This document shows positions 34,582-46,060 of a stretch of 64,000 nucleotides of DNA, one piece after another; positions within the stretch are counted from its first letter, which is position 1, and the number at the start of each line of letters is the position of its first letter. The DNA lies in NCBI GenBank assembly GCA_004802725.1, contig SGPM01000072.1, positions 5,418 through 69,417 of the forward strand, written 5' to 3'. The notes below the pieces were generated by a model. The model had not been told where the DNA came from. It saw nothing but the letters and a program-made list of their open reading frames with translations, and made no database searches. The translations under genes were made by a program, and so were the position numbers. Source of the stretch: Antrodiella citrinella. Lineage: Eukaryota; Basidiomycota; Agaricomycetes; Polyporales; Steccherinaceae.

Positions 34582-35479
34582 TCACGATTCGGAGGACTCA
34601 GACGCAGGCAAATCAGAGACCACACGCAACAGCGCGAGCTCCTCCTCTTCGTGCTCGACGTCAGGCCAGAATGCCTCCTCCAGCTCGACGACGCGCGACC
34701 AGATCTCCTCTGCACGCGTCCAAGCATCCGTGCCCGGCTTGATCTCCAAGCTGAAAACAGATCGATTGAGCGTGATCACTGGCAAAGATGGCGGAGGACA
34801 TACTAGTTGACGACGTGGTCGAGATCGGAGACGAACCCCGCGAAATCGGCGTTGGTCCAGTTGTTGACGAGGAACTTGACCACTTTCCGAGTCGAGCTGG
34901 GGGGTTCCGACTCCTGGTTTGCAGTGGCGAGGGACCCGACGTACTTCCAGGCATCCATGTACACCTGTTTGGACGTCAGAAAGCGGAAAGGTGGAGGAGA
35001 GAAGGTCGGAAACGGACTCTCTCCATGGCCCAGAGGAAGATCACGCCATCTTCCATGGTCCCACACGCGCCCACGCGTGCCAACTCTGCCAAATAGTCAC
35101 GCGTGCTCTTGCGTTCGTTCCATGCGTTGATATCCAAGGCGAACTTCTCGGCGACGTTGTTGAAGAAGTTGACCTCGCGAATGACGTTCTGCAGCGCGTA
35201 ATCGATGATGCGGACGATGCGCTGGAGGAACTTCTCCTTGGGCGAGGAGAAGGAACGGGAGGAGGAGAAGGGGATTTTGGCGAGCAGCTGACCGAGGAAG
35301 GTGACAGAACCGTGGGCGACGTAGAGGCGATCCTGAGAAAGATAAAGTGCGAGGGCGTCCTTGGAGAGTGTGCCGTTGCCGGCGCGGGTGAGGAAGGCGT
35401 GCTCGGTGGCGGCGCTATACGGACGGACGGACGACAACGAGGTGAGATGTGAGGTAAGAGAGGGTGTTGCAGTCGACAT
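34582..35479 (-). CDS. TENA/THI-4-like (heme-oxygenase fold) protein
   Basis: Protein of the TenA/thiaminase II/PqqC helical fold, linked in fungi to thiamine salvage. Start at 35479 (MSTATPSLTSHL). Exon 1 contains HAFLTRAGNGTLSKDALALY, LSQDRLYVAHGSVTFLGQLL and GACGTMEDGVIFLWAMER. An intron near 34972-35020 leads to VYMDAWKYVGSLAT and VVKFLVNNWTNADFAGFV. A second intron, with a GTATGT donor at 34809, leads to PGTDAWTRAEEIWSRVVEL and EEAFWPDVEHEEEEL before the stop at 34582. About 240 residues, normal for the fold. The Cys in GACG may correspond to the thiaminase nucleophile, but I cannot align it surely. A TATA-like box lies about 55 bp upstream. No thiamine biosynthetic gene is adjacent. Confidence 0.82.
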
Positions 35480-35531
35480 TGTGTGTGAAAGATGAGCGCA
35501 GGAGCGGAAGAAGGGCACGCAGCTGCGCGAC

Positions 35532-35538
35532 ATTTATA
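35532..35538 (-). promoter_or_regulatory. TATA box of the TENA-like gene
   Basis: On the minus strand the sequence reads TATAAAT, about 53-59 bp upstream of the start codon at 35479 and 5' of a normal-length leader. Confidence 0.5.
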
Positions 35539-35655
35539 AAAGAGGTCAGGGGAGCTCAGCGGCACTCAGCGGCGGTCATATTTGCCGTCATCGATGAGAG
35601 AATGTATGTGCTCACCATTGACGACATCGACCAACTGCGTGTGCTCGTCGTCTGC

Positions 35656-36231
35656 TCACGAGCTCGACATCGAGTCGTCGCTGAGGTCGCTGTCGTTCTC
35701 AGAGTCATACCTCCCTGAAAGGCTATCGACAGGACGATCTCGGCGACGTAGGCCGGTGATAGACGCTGGTGCGTTGAGTCGCCGCCGACGTACGTAATTT
35801 GCAAACACTTTTCGGGATCCCGCCCTGCCGCCTGACAACCGGAAATGAACATGTCGCCTGGTGGGCCTCCGCATCCCCTTCTCGCCTTCGCGATCGCTGG
35901 TTTCAGTCGTTCGCAGAGGAATCCTTAGGGCATAAATACCGCCGTCCACAGCTTCCTCAAATTGTCCGTATCCAAGTAGCAACGGCGCAAAGAGGATCGA
36001 AACGGCGGTCAGAAGTCCTAATGTGCTTCCTCGCTTTTATTTGCCGAGAGGGTTCGCGTCTATTTGTATTGCCAGCAAGACCAGTCCAATCCTGGATCTT
36101 GTGTCACCTTCGTCTCCGCCTACCAGAGATATCCGCGTGGCTTTTTGCTCAATTCTTGCTGCTTCTCGTACATAACTTGCCCGATCTTCCGTCGGTTGGT
36201 TGAAATGGTATGGCGTCTCGGATTCCAGCAC
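35656..36231 (-). CDS. Possible small membrane protein, no clear ATG
   Basis: Two exons fit together in frame across a GTGACA-CATTAG intron (about 36020-36105). The first reads ETPYHFNQPTEDRASYV and IEQKATRISLVGGDEG. The second reads LLTAVSILFAPLLLGYGQF (a membrane helix), then EEAVDGGIYALRIPLRT and a Ser/Asp-rich end (SENDSDLSDDSMSSS). The open frame extends upstream to a stop near 36320 without an ATG, so either a GTG at 36231, a missing upstream exon or a pseudogene must be invoked. It lies divergent to membrane paralogue A and its 5' end overlaps that gene's promoter region. No family recognised. Confidence 0.33.
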
Positions 36232-36296
36232 ATGTCTTATAATTGGAGTGGGTCCGTTATCCCCATCGTTAGAGGCCCCATCCTTTCCTCCTCCTT

Positions 36297-36310
36297 GTAT
36301 ACGCGTATAC
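36297..36310. promoter_or_regulatory. 14-bp perfect palindrome upstream of membrane paralogue A
   Basis: GTATACGCGTATAC, 92 bp upstream of the ATG at 36402, followed by TTTGTATACTG. Possible binding site or AT-rich core promoter element. Confidence 0.35.
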
Positions 36311-36401
36311 TTTGTATACTGTCACCCCCCCTCACCACGTTCCCCGCGTTCTCACCCTGACATAAAGCCCACACAATAAAGACCTAATCCCCGCCAACAT
36401 T

Positions 36402-38067
36402 ATGACTGAATGGAACTCACCCGCCACTCTGGCTCTCGAGGGTGGTAAGTAAATGATCTTTGCAATACCGAAATATCCGCTCATACAATGTCTTGTAGCG
36501 GCTTTCTTGAAGCTAATGCACGTCCTCGCCGGAATCTTCTTGTATGTGCACTTTGTACGTCTGCAGGTGCTGAATGGCGTCTGATTCTTCACAGCTGGGA
36601 GTTCTTGGTTTCGTTCCAGTTTGACCTCATGTTCATCACTGGCAAGAAGAAGTTTCACTGGCCGCTGGTGCGTCTTCTGCGTTATATCCGCGATTGCTGA
36701 GAATCTGAAACGCGTCACAACTCGCAGATCTTCTATTTCTTGAACCGATACTGTTTGTTCTTCGCCTTCATCGGAATGTGAGTCTTGTCGTTTACGATCT
36801 AGTGACGTCGATCAACTAATTGGGAGATCTGTAGCCTGATAGCCTTGGATATCACAACGTACGTACTCGAGGTCTACAGTTGGTGCATCGTCACTCAATT
36901 ATGTTTAAAAACAGAGAGGTCGACTGTCAGTCACTGTACACTTTTAACCAGCTTTTCGGCGATGCTGCCATCGGATTGGCCAGCATCAACTTGTCTCTCC
37001 GTACGATGGCGATCTGGAACATGAGCTTGTACATTGTTGTCCCACTCGTCCTCTTGATCCTCGGACACTGGTCGCTTATTCTGCAAGGTTCGTCGCCCTC
37101 CCAAAACCTTATATCAATCGACCAGACGGACTGGGAATTGAACGACAGGTGTATTGCTCAAGGCGGTATGGGTGGAAGGCACAGGTTGCGTGATTACCAA
37201 AGCGGACAACACTGTCCTTGCCGCCACGTTCATCTATTCCATGTGTCTCGACCTCACCGTCCTGGTCCTCTCCGCCGTCAAACTCTTCAGCCGCCGCGGT
37301 TCCTCGCAGATCGTTAAGCTCCTCTTCAAAGACGGTCTCATTTTCTTCATGATCGCGTACGTCTCTTTTCCATGTCATCGTACTTGATGCGTTCGGATGC
37401 ACTTCCCTCCAATCGCTGATGACAAATTGTGTATGCACGTAGATTCTTTTCAAACTTGCTTGCCACTACGTTCATGTGCTTGAATTTGAACGCGATTATG
37501 AGCATCATCTTCAACGTGCCTGCGGCGGTCGCTTCTACGGTACGCGACCCCCCATATATTCGATTCCGCGCAAGGCGGAGATTCGTTCCACTAACGCTCA
37601 TTTCGCTCCAGATCGTCGCTTGCAGAGCTGTTCGTCGCCTCAACAAGTACGCGTCCCAAGGCGCAGAAGTCTAGTAAGCTGCTCCAATTTTTATTCACGT
37701 TCGTTTGACTCAACGGTTATGGCCCGCTCCCGAGCAGCTCTTCCAGTGCACCTCAGACTCGCAGCCGAGACGTTGCATTCGCCAACAGCGTACCACCACC
37801 ATCGGGTAACTTCGGCGTCGTCACGTACCCGAAGATGCCAGCAGACGCGGCTGGGATCCACGTTCAGGTAGGTCCCACTCTTCTCAAATTTCATCTCCTC
37901 ACGCGGAGTACTGATCGCCGGTTACATGGTAGATGGACACGTTCACTGTGACGGACCACCACCTCGAGCATGACGATGTGGAGTTGCAGAAAGAGAACAG
38001 ATCTAGACTCCATGATAGCTCGTCGGATGTGGAACTGGCGTTGGAGTCCAAGCACCCCGGGCTGTGA
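36402..38067 (+). CDS. Multi-pass membrane protein, Agaricomycete family (paralogue A)
   Basis: Eleven exons give exactly 345 residues. The introns are 36445-36498, 36542-36594, 36668-36727, 36778-36834, 36859-36914, 37088-37148, 37357-37442, 37540-37611, 37674-37737 and 37868-37932. Sequence in order: MTEWNSPATLALEGG, AAFLKLMHVLAGIFFWEFLV, FMITGKKKFHWPL-like loop (FITGKKKFHWPL), IFYFLNRYCLFFAFIGI, EVDCQSLYTFNQLFGDAAIG, SINLSLRTMAIWNMSLYIVV, GTGCVITKADNTVLAATFIY, IVKLLFKDGLIFFMIAFFSN, IMSIIFNVPAAVAST and IVACRAVRRLNKYASQGAEV. The hydrophilic tail contains AAGIHVQMDTFTVTD and ends LESKHPGL. About seven transmembrane helices are expected. Function unknown; the family is recognised only as a set of uncharacterised mushroom proteins. 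It differs from paralogue B at three intron positions. Confidence 0.87.
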
Positions 38068-38908
38068 TACCTTCTGCGCTGATCGTATCCTCAGTTTCCT
38101 TGCACTTGCTTTCTTGGTTCCCATGTCGATATCTTGGATTCGGATTCAGATTGCTCAAATGCCACACGATCGTCGACGATGCTTGGGACTCCGCCGTAAA
38201 AAAATGTATATAAGTAGATATAGACTCTCGCAAATCTTGTGAGTTTGTTCCTTCTTGCTTCGTCTTTGTTCCCGAATGTTTCTATCGCTCGTAGGGTCGG
38301 GCCCGGATTCGTCTACCACCATCGTCATCCCATACTCGCACTGGGCACACATTCTTTCGAACTAAGCTCTCTTATCACTCTATAATTTTGTATACGTCCA
38401 AGCGAACATAGTTTGGTTAATCGCTGTGTCAGGCTTGCACATGCTCGGACTCTCTGCTCTAGGCACAGTAAATAAATATATCATCGTGCGATACACGGAA
38501 GACCAATGTTTTTTAATGACATTACTATTCTTTTTATCGTCTTCGTCGGATCTACTTGCTACTGTAGGTCACTGAGAAAACCCAGTGGTTCATGATCACT
38601 AAGACACTCGGTACAGCTTGAAAGGTATCAATAAAGGACTCCATAAACTAAGTATACTCTGGTAAATATTACAATGTGGTACGGTCTCAGGCCAGTACGT
38701 ATACCCATCCAGGTCGTGGTTCATGCTATAGCTATAATACAACTTAACCTTCAAACGAGAGCGACATTCGAGAGCGACGACAATGCAACAACGACGCGAG
38801 TCCAAGAAAAGAAAAGAAAAGAAAAGACACAAACACTATCATCGCGGGGGCAGCTCAGATCTCTGAGCTCGGTTATACCGGCCACCCAAACACTCCTGCT
38901 CATCAACA
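38068..38908. other. Intergenic with (GAAAA)n microsatellite
   Basis: Between the end of membrane paralogue A and the RAD52 stop. It is AT-rich and contains four GAAAA units at 38804-38826. No coding signal seen. Confidence 0.5.
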
Positions 38909-40946
38909 TCACCGTCTCACGCGCTTGGGGTCCGTCCCCTCTGGCCCGTCCGAGGAATGGAGCGTGCTCAGCGGCTCTCTCCTACCAGTGGGACGAGGTC
39001 GTTCGCCATTCGCAACAGCATATCCATTATTGTTATGCTGCTGCTGTTGGGCGAGACCCATGCCCTGCATAGGTCTCGGCGGTCCATTGGTCGAAGATTG
39101 GGCGCTAGAAAGCGCAGATCGCATTAGATCCTACAAACGAAGGACCAGAGAAAGAATGGGACATACAGCATCGTATCAACATTGCGCTTCAGCCCAATCC
39201 CCGAGCCTGGCCCTGAACCACCTTGCGGTCTGCTGAACGTCTGTGGGTTCTGTAAAGGCGCATATAGTCAGGATTTACCCTGATATAGATGTCAAAAGCT
39301 TCCACCACTCACGTTGGTATTCGGGAAGCGGAACCCGCCCATGGAGGGCGCAGAGGAGCGCTGACTTGTCTGTTCTGGCTTCGCTTCAGGTACTGGCGCG
39401 TGTGAATTCGAAGAATTAGACGTGGAGGCCATGGTTTGATGACGACGGGGTGGCTGCTGTTGCTGCTGTGGTCGTGGCTGTTGTTGGGGCGGAGGTCGTT
39501 CCAGCGCTTGGACACGAGGAGGCGACGGCGGGACCCGGACGCTAACGTTGACATTGATCTCATTTTCCTCTCCGAGTCCTTCGTCAAAGTCGATATGCCC
39601 ACCTATCCCCTCGTCTGGAACGGGATCGCCTTCTCCGAGGTCGATACCAGCGAAGAATGCGTCGTCTTCCGAATTCAGAAGGATAGATGCGTCGTCGTCG
39701 CCGTATGGGTCTTCGGAGGCTTGTGGTGGCCTGACAGGAGGTGGAGGAGGAGCGAAGGAGACGTGCTTGTTATGTTCAGGTACAGCTGCAGGTACAGCTG
39801 CTTGGGGTGGTGGTGCTGGTGGTGCTGGTGCTGGTGGCGCAGAAGTGCGTGCATTGGGTGGTTGGTGCTGAACAACTGTAGGGTGTGGAACTTGTGCGGG
39901 AGTCTGCCGCGGCGTGTTGAGACCATTTTCAGTTGGTCTATGAGCTGGAGTCGCGTGCCTGGATGGTCCGGCGATGGGTTCAGACTTGATCGGTGTCGTG
40001 GTCCTCGCTGGTCCAGTGACGGACCGCATATGAGAAGGAAGAGCGGGTCTAGGTCTCTGCGCAGGCGGCGGCATGACACCTGCTTGGAACTCGGACTTCA
40101 CGCCTGTTGAAGATCCTAACGTTGATGGCGTGGCAAAGTTGTTAGGATCAAACTCTGGTCGACGGTATAACTCGTCCTTGTTGAACTTGGGCTATGACAT
40201 AGGTTGGTCAGGTATCATAAGAAGTAAGATCAGCGGTTTATACATACAGCAGGTACTTTCATTTTTACGACCTCGCTTGCGTATGCCTTGTCATACAGAC
40301 AGTTGCCCAGGAGGTTCCCAAAGTTCCTTAGAGCGCGTTTTATGCCATCCGTGACTGCTTCCTTCTTGCACTATGTCCCGGACATTAGCTTCAGACGCAT
40401 CGTGTACAGTTTGAATACGCGTACCTTATCCAAAGCAGCACCTTTGCTCTTAGAGTTCTCCAATGCTCCATATCCAATATCCTCGTGAAAGACACCGTCT
40501 CTCAAGGTCACCCGGATGACAGCCGTTACCCCAACCGTATACCTCTTCGTCTCCTCATTAAAGTCGATGAAGTCCGTAGTCAGACTGACCACATTGGAGC
40601 TCCATCCATTGAATCCAAAGACCTCATTAGCGAGATTGATGATTTTCCATCCTTCCGCGTACGTTAACTTCATCGCTCCTCCCGGACCAGGACGCTGCGA
40701 GACGAACTCGGGGCCGAGCTTCTTGTTCAACTTGGCTTGCATCGTCGCAATCTTCGCCGCAGTGTCTTCAGAGACGTCCGACATGAAGGATATGTTGGAC
40801 TCCTGCGTGAGGTTGCCGTGCATGCTGGGCGCGAATGACATTGGTCCGTGGATTGAAATCTGTGGCGAAGGCTGGCCAAACGGTCCACGTGGTGTTTGAG
40901 CAGCCATATATGAGTTCAAGAGATGACCACTAAACGATCCAGCCAT
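38909..40946 (-). CDS. RAD52: RAD52 homologous-recombination mediator
   Basis: Recombination mediator and strand-annealing protein acting with Rad51 and RPA in double-strand break repair. The ATG at 40946 ([19 protein letters not shown]) is preferred because the codon two positions earlier in the open frame is TTG. The conserved DNA-binding domain shows [80 protein letters not shown] and [19 protein letters not shown]. It continues across an intron to [20 protein letters not shown]. The C-terminal half is low-complexity (Pro/Gln/Ala-rich, with poly-Gln near 39440-39500) and carries the fungal-type acidic and basic patches, ending TDPKRVRR. At least four introns. Divergent from the RMD1-like gene with a 463-bp shared upstream region. 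Confidence 0.93.
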
Positions 40947-41409
40947 ATACAAGAAGAATCCAAACCGTCGGCCAGCGTGGAGGGACCTGAAGGTGGCGAT
41001 CGTCTTTGGCCAGCATCATCAAGAGATGGGCGGCAAAAAGGACTCCGGCTCAAAACCCCGCGACGCGATCCGGAAACGTGACTGTGTCAAACACGTGTGC
41101 GGACGTTGCCGAAATCGGAGATCTGCGCCTTCGTCGTGGCTCTCGTTCAACTTGAACGTCTCTTGAACGTCTCTGTTCGAGTCCGAGTCTGCTATTCACG
41201 ATTTTCATGACATATACCTCTCCTTTACATTGGAGAAGTAAAAGTTTTGGGATATTCGACAGTCGTTATTATTCTTGGTGCGTAGAAATTTCGATCGCAT
41301 GGTCATGTACAAACTGACGATGGATGCACATATACGCAGGGCTTGAAAGTACTGTCTGCTAGCGTGTCGTTCATTTCGACACCAATCCTACGATATCAGA
41401 ACAGATACC

Positions 41410-43309
41410 ATGTCGACTCCCCCAGTTCGGTCTGCCATGACACAGCCAGGAGCGCGATCGCGTCCACGCGCTGTGCTCAGTGCGAATGCACCTCGCGGAT
41501 TGACTCGCCGTACTTCTGGATCCGGCATAGGTTTGACTGGACACGCCAATCCAGTCTCTGGCGCACCCAAAGCACAGCGCACATCCAAGACCACGCATAA
41601 GCTTGTCCTCCTGCCTTCAGCGCCCCAGACCAAACCGCTTCCCATCGAGGAGGAGGAAGATGAGCAGATGCATGGGTATGAGACAGATCGGGGTGTTCGG
41701 GACATCAAGAGTGCAGGGGAGCGTATGAGCAAAGACCAACGGAAAAAGGCGGGATACAAGAGGCTCACCGCGTTCTGTGTCGCCGAAGCATTCAAGATGA
41801 ACTTATTAGCAACATTCCTGAAGCGAGAGCACAACGTACATCCCCGTGTATACGACGAGGCTACATATGTCGTGAGTACACATCCTCATGCACTATGCGG
41901 GCTTTTTTGAAACCTGGTTTTCAGATGTATCATCTCCCGCTACTTCCTGGCTACGGACCCAATGCAAACCTTCGGTCGTCTGCTGCTCCTACACCTCATG
42001 CACCTGACGCGCTACCAGCCATCTCCGAAGCAGAAGACAACAACGACCTTATTTCTATGCCTGCCACCCCCGCCACAGTCCCGATTCCGAACAACGACTC
42101 GTTCTTCTCCTCTCCATCCATACTTGATCCCACTACCGATGCCTTGTCGCCTCCGATACCAGAAACACCGGCCATAAATCATCACGATTCGGACGATGAA
42201 GACTTACCCTCCAAGTTTGCGGAAGTTGTATTCTTCACATATGGTGTAGTAGTGTTCCTAGGATTGGAAGAGGGACAGGAACGTGCTATACTGGAAGATG
42301 TCTCCAATGCCGGTGTCATGCGACGACCGTTGACCGAAGACCGCTGGGAGATTGAGGAATGCCACTTTGCAGTGAGTTGAATTTGAGTCCAAGACAACGT
42401 GATAGACGTGATAGGCCATCCTGACATATTTTATTAGTATGAGCCATACATCGCATATCCGCGAGTCTACAACGATTTCTTCAGTATGCACCCATCATGC
42501 ACTATTCCGTTTTTTCTTTACTGACACTTCACTAGCATTCAAGCATCATTCATCCCTCTTATCACTCTCCGTATCTCACGCTCTCGCCCAGTCAACGCTC
42601 CTCGCCCGCTACGAAACACTTACAAACACCACACTGTCTTCCCCAGCTACAACATCTATACCCCAACAACTCGCTACAACCGGCTCCCTCCACCTTTCCC
42701 GCACTGAGGCTCTTAAGATTACCGGCCGTCTGTTCAAACTCCGCCGCGACGTGAACCTGGTGAGCAACGTCTTGGACGTTCCTGAGCTCTTTTGGGCGGA
42801 AGGACAGGCGAGCTTGAGAGGGTTGTACGATGCGGTGAGAGAGTATATGGAGATTGGGCAGAGAGTGGGCGTGTTGAATGAAAAGTTGGCGGTGGCGGAG
42901 GATCTAGTAAGTAGGATTTTGCGCGAGTCGAAGGTCAGATCTCATGTGTGTTTTTGTATAGCTTGGAGCCATCCACGACCATCTCAATAACAATGCGATG
43001 GAGCGCATCACTTGGATCATTATATGGTATGTCGCTGGACATCTTCCATCCTACTTTCGCTCACCTTTTCTGCTATAGGCTGATCGTAGTAGCGTGTCTC
43101 GTCGAATTCGTATGTCCCTAACATGCTGCGATTATCACCACCTATCCACTTATTCGTTTCTCTTTCTCTAGGGCGAAGTCATTGCACGTCTCGCTTTCCA
43201 CGCTGCAAAAACCTCTCGCCGGGAAATGGAAACGGCTTCGACTCTGCTAGCCAGCATGCCACGAGAACAAGCGTTGCAGATCCTGGAACGGATAATGCGC
43301 AGCGAATGA
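41410..43309 (+). CDS. RMD1/Sif2-family protein (DUF155)
   Basis: Homologue of the yeast sporulation/meiotic nuclear division protein Rmd1 group, which is membrane-anchored (mitochondrial or endomembrane). Start at 41410 (MSTPPVRSAMTQPGARSRPR) with a basic, Ser/Pro-rich N-terminus, then AGYKRLTAFCVAEAFKMNLL. After an intron, an insert rich in Pro/Ser precedes the DUF155 core: KFAEVVFFTYGVVVFLGLEE, DRWEIEECHFA, HHSSLLSLSVSHALAQSTLL, LFKLRRDVNLVSNVLDVPEL and FWAEGQASLRGLYDAVREYM. A C-terminal helix-membrane unit (ERITWIIIWLIVVACLVEFG) completes the family pattern. Six or so introns; stop at 43307-43309. The three yeast members act in mitochondrial translation or nuclear division, so the exact role cannot be assigned. 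Confidence 0.87.
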
Positions 43310-43769
43310 ACTTGATACCCCTCTGGAACAGACTCTTACCTTACTCGCTACGCTTCGCGCTCTATAATATCTTTGTTTTCTTTTCTACTTATGTCGGTAT
43401 GTGGTCGTTGCCACGCGTCTTAGCGGATTCATCCTTTGTATTATCTAGATGTTCCGGAGAGTTTGATCATGGCGACCTTACAATGTTCGATATGATTGCG
43501 ATATGTCGTGCTCTAGTCCAAGCTGGGCTGCAGAATCTCGACTTCGTCGATTCTATTATGGTCAATAGGAACGTCAGGAAAGATAGCTGCCTGAGCGACT
43601 TCTTCGAACACACAGGTGGGATGTCAACAGAGAACATTGATTCTAAGGTTTGAATGCTTGCAATGTGTACATACCATTTCCGTTGGCAACTTGGTATTCA
43701 TTGATGTTGCTTCAACTTGCTTGCTCCGCGTCTTCCGCGCCGTCGGCACATGCCAGACTGTAACATCGT
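43310..43769. other. Intergenic, 3' region of the RMD1-like gene
   Basis: An open frame crosses it from the preceding gene in another frame, without recognisable domains. Nothing supportable is seen. Confidence 0.4.
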
Positions 43770-44105
43770 ACTGCACACCAATACCTCTGGATGGAAAGTG
43801 TTTCTTGAATATTGGCATGTCGGAACACATGATGGTGGCTGTTGTTAGATCGGGTCTCATTCAGGGTCGCACCACTGCAATTGGGAACCCATTTCTAACG
43901 GAATTGGATTCTACTAAGCTCTGGTATAATACCTTCGCATCGTCGCGACAAACATCACAAAAGACTCAAAAGACTCAAAGGAAGGTGGGATGGTGGGAAG
44001 GAATGTGGGAAGGAACTCTCAAGTTCGCAACACTAATGTTATAGATGAGTTACGGTTCGTCACAGCAGAAGAACATGAGTGGACCCACTTGTTGACTCAT
44101 CATAG

Positions 44106-44453
44106 TCACACCNACTCCTCGTCGCGTCTGCCGTGGGCAGGTGGGTCGTTCCCTCCGGAGCTACCAACGCCTGTTCCGCTCGAGCCCACACCAGTGCCAT
44201 TACCCAAGGAACCAGAGCTGCCCGTGCCCGTGCTCTGACGAGCTACGAGCCCACGTTTGTTATGGGCGGGCGGGTCGTTTCCTCCGGAGCTACCAACGCC
44301 TGTGCCGCTCGAGCCCACACCAGTGCCATTGCCCAAGGAACCAGAGCTACCCGTGCCCGTACTCTGACGAGCTACGAGTCCGTTCGAGAGAGGCGCAGCG
44401 AACACCTGGGAGGCGGCGGCGACGACTAAAACGAAGAGGACGGAGGTACGCAT
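44106..44453 (-). CDS. Small secreted two-repeat precursor, paralogue 2
   Basis: 115-residue secreted precursor homologous to the gene at 27046. Signal peptide MRTSVLFVLVVAAASQVFA. Two 43-residue repeats (129-bp unit) with GLVARQSTGTGSSGSLGNG and SSGTGVGSSGGNDPPAH. Here both repeats end in dibasic sites (HNKR and HGRR), so the second site missing from the other copy is present, followed by a short acidic end. One codon near the C-terminus contains an N (44113). The neighbouring copy has Leu there, but a stop cannot be excluded; that would remove only two residues. Each repeat keeps an NGT sequon. A secreted, KEX2-cleaved peptide precursor is the simplest reading; a Gly/Ser surface protein is the alternative. 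Confidence 0.75.
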   Translation of the reverse strand: MRTSVLFVLVVAAASQVFAAPLSNGLVARQSTGTGSSGSLGNGTGVGSSGTGVGSSGGNDPPAHNKRGLVARQSTGTGSSGSLGNGTGVGSSGTGVGSSGGNDPPAHGRRDEEXV

Positions 44454-44655
44454 TGCGATCTGAGTTTAGGTCGTCAGAAAGGAAGGGGAGGAGTAGGGAA
44501 GCATCGCGAAGGAAGCGTAATAGGAAAGGTTATCGTGAGCGGGAAAGTCGAAATTTTGGAGAAGAAGACTTTACTCACCGACTGAAACTGAGTACTGAAG
44601 GTTGAGCCAAAAAAGACTGAAGCCTACTAAGGTTGCATAGACGACTACACCGACC

Positions 44656-44662
44656 TTATATA
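44656..44662 (-). promoter_or_regulatory. TATA box of secreted repeat gene 2
   Basis: TATATAA on the minus strand within GCGTATATAAGG, the same block as at the other copy, about 205 bp upstream of the start codon. Confidence 0.6.
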
Positions 44663-45512
44663 CGCACTGTGGGTCAGCATGATTTTGCTGTACACGTCTG
44701 TAGCAGGTCAGAGCCAGGGGTCCCTCTAGTTGTCCTGATTGAGAGTCCTCCGAGCAACCGACTGGAATAAGATGGCAACATCTGCAGGCTGCAAGAGATC
44801 GGTGAATGTGCACATTATGGGTCCCAAACGGGGATGTGAGTGGTTAGAATCAGATAGAATCAGATATACGCTATACAGTAACATTTCGGCTAGTACTCAC
44901 TTAGTCTCACTTCTTCATCCCGACGGCTCCCGACGGCGAGAGTGAGTTAAATGATACCAAAATGGCCAAATAAGATGTCGCCGATTTCGCGTTTTCGGAC
45001 GAGCCTGAGATTATAGAGGGTTACGGTAGTGCAACCCTGAACAGAGGCAACCAAGTGGGGCAATCAAGCAAGAGAAGACAGCCAGACACAAGTCAGACTC
45101 CTCACAAATGTTCTACAGCTCGCGTGAGGTAGAACATAGAGTGCAAAGCAGTTTGGCGTCCCAACTAGTACTCTTGATGCATGATGGCGACGAATAGCGA
45201 CATATGACGACGAGAATCGTGGTCTCTGCAGCGGCTAGGTTAAGTGCGAGTCCGTCTGGAGACTCTGGTTTCGAGACCAGATAATTGTCACATGCACATG
45301 TACAGACCACGATCAATGTCCGGTGACCAACATAAATGAGATTAAAAGGACTTGCCATGAGTTTATCATCGAAGTCCGGCAGTCGAATTGCATAACTCGG
45401 ATACAACTCGGATGGCTGTCGAAACAAAGGTCACAACTTGAATTCCGACTCCCCATTGGGCCTTGGCCATCGGCGGTACCGGACGGATAAAACAAAATCT
45501 TCCAAGATGAAC

Positions 45513-46060
45513 TTACGTGTCCAACCGGATGCGAACGATACCTATGTCCATGAAAGAAATCAATGTAACGACATACTCATTTGCTGGTTGCGTCCTGCCA
45601 GTGAGTCTGCCTAGGGAAGAATTAGCAAAGTTTATTGCGAATATCGTGCGCGCGGTCCGAAGTGAGGATGTAATCAGCGTGTATATATACCGTCTTCGTC
45701 GTACAGGCACTGTAAGAGAAATATGATGGAGCTAATGCAAGGAGGAAGACTGTCGATACAGGGATATCAGATAGACAACGGTGAACATACCTATCTGCCA
45801 AGAAAAAGTAAAAACTTGACATAGCGCATCTGGTAGAACTTGTAGCTTCCGTCATCCTCCTTCTCCCACCAGGGCTGTACCATGCAAATCTGCGAGAACA
45901 CCAATCATCGGGACATAGAGCTAAATGTCTGAAACGTGGAACAGCGGTGTAGGCGATCTGAGTGAGGGATCGGTAGGACGGAAGGTCGTGAAGAACAATG
46001 GCATATACACCGGCCCCAGCTACCAGCACGATCCCCTTGTCGTTTGTCGGCTGGTCTCTT
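45513..46060 (-). other. Coding-like fragments, unrecognised
   Basis: Minus-strand stretches look like decayed exons: IVLVAGAGVYAIVLHDLPSY near 45935-46030, MVQPWWEKEDDGSYKFYQM near 45800-45890 followed by a GTATGT donor, and FANSSLGRLTGRTQPANEY near 45560-45640. A membrane protein relic is possible. I could not join them into one frame, and no family is recognised. The rest of 44881-46862 shows nothing supportable. Confidence 0.22.

Larger units (their letters stand above)
43770..44880 (-). repeat. Segmental duplication, copy 2 (inverted)
   Basis: Inverted counterpart of 26640-27740, including the gene, about 350 bp upstream and about 300 bp downstream. Substitutions are scattered and small indels occur, so the duplication is not recent, yet promoter blocks are conserved. 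Confidence 0.75.

Noticed and set aside
39436..40110. 224-codon plus-strand frame rich in Trp, Gly and Val
   Set aside because: Antisense shadow of the RAD52 Pro/Ala/Gln-rich C-terminal region.
43123..43653. Open frame running past the RMD1-like stop
   Set aside because: Its 5' part overlaps the real last exons in another frame, and its 3' part has no recognisable domain.
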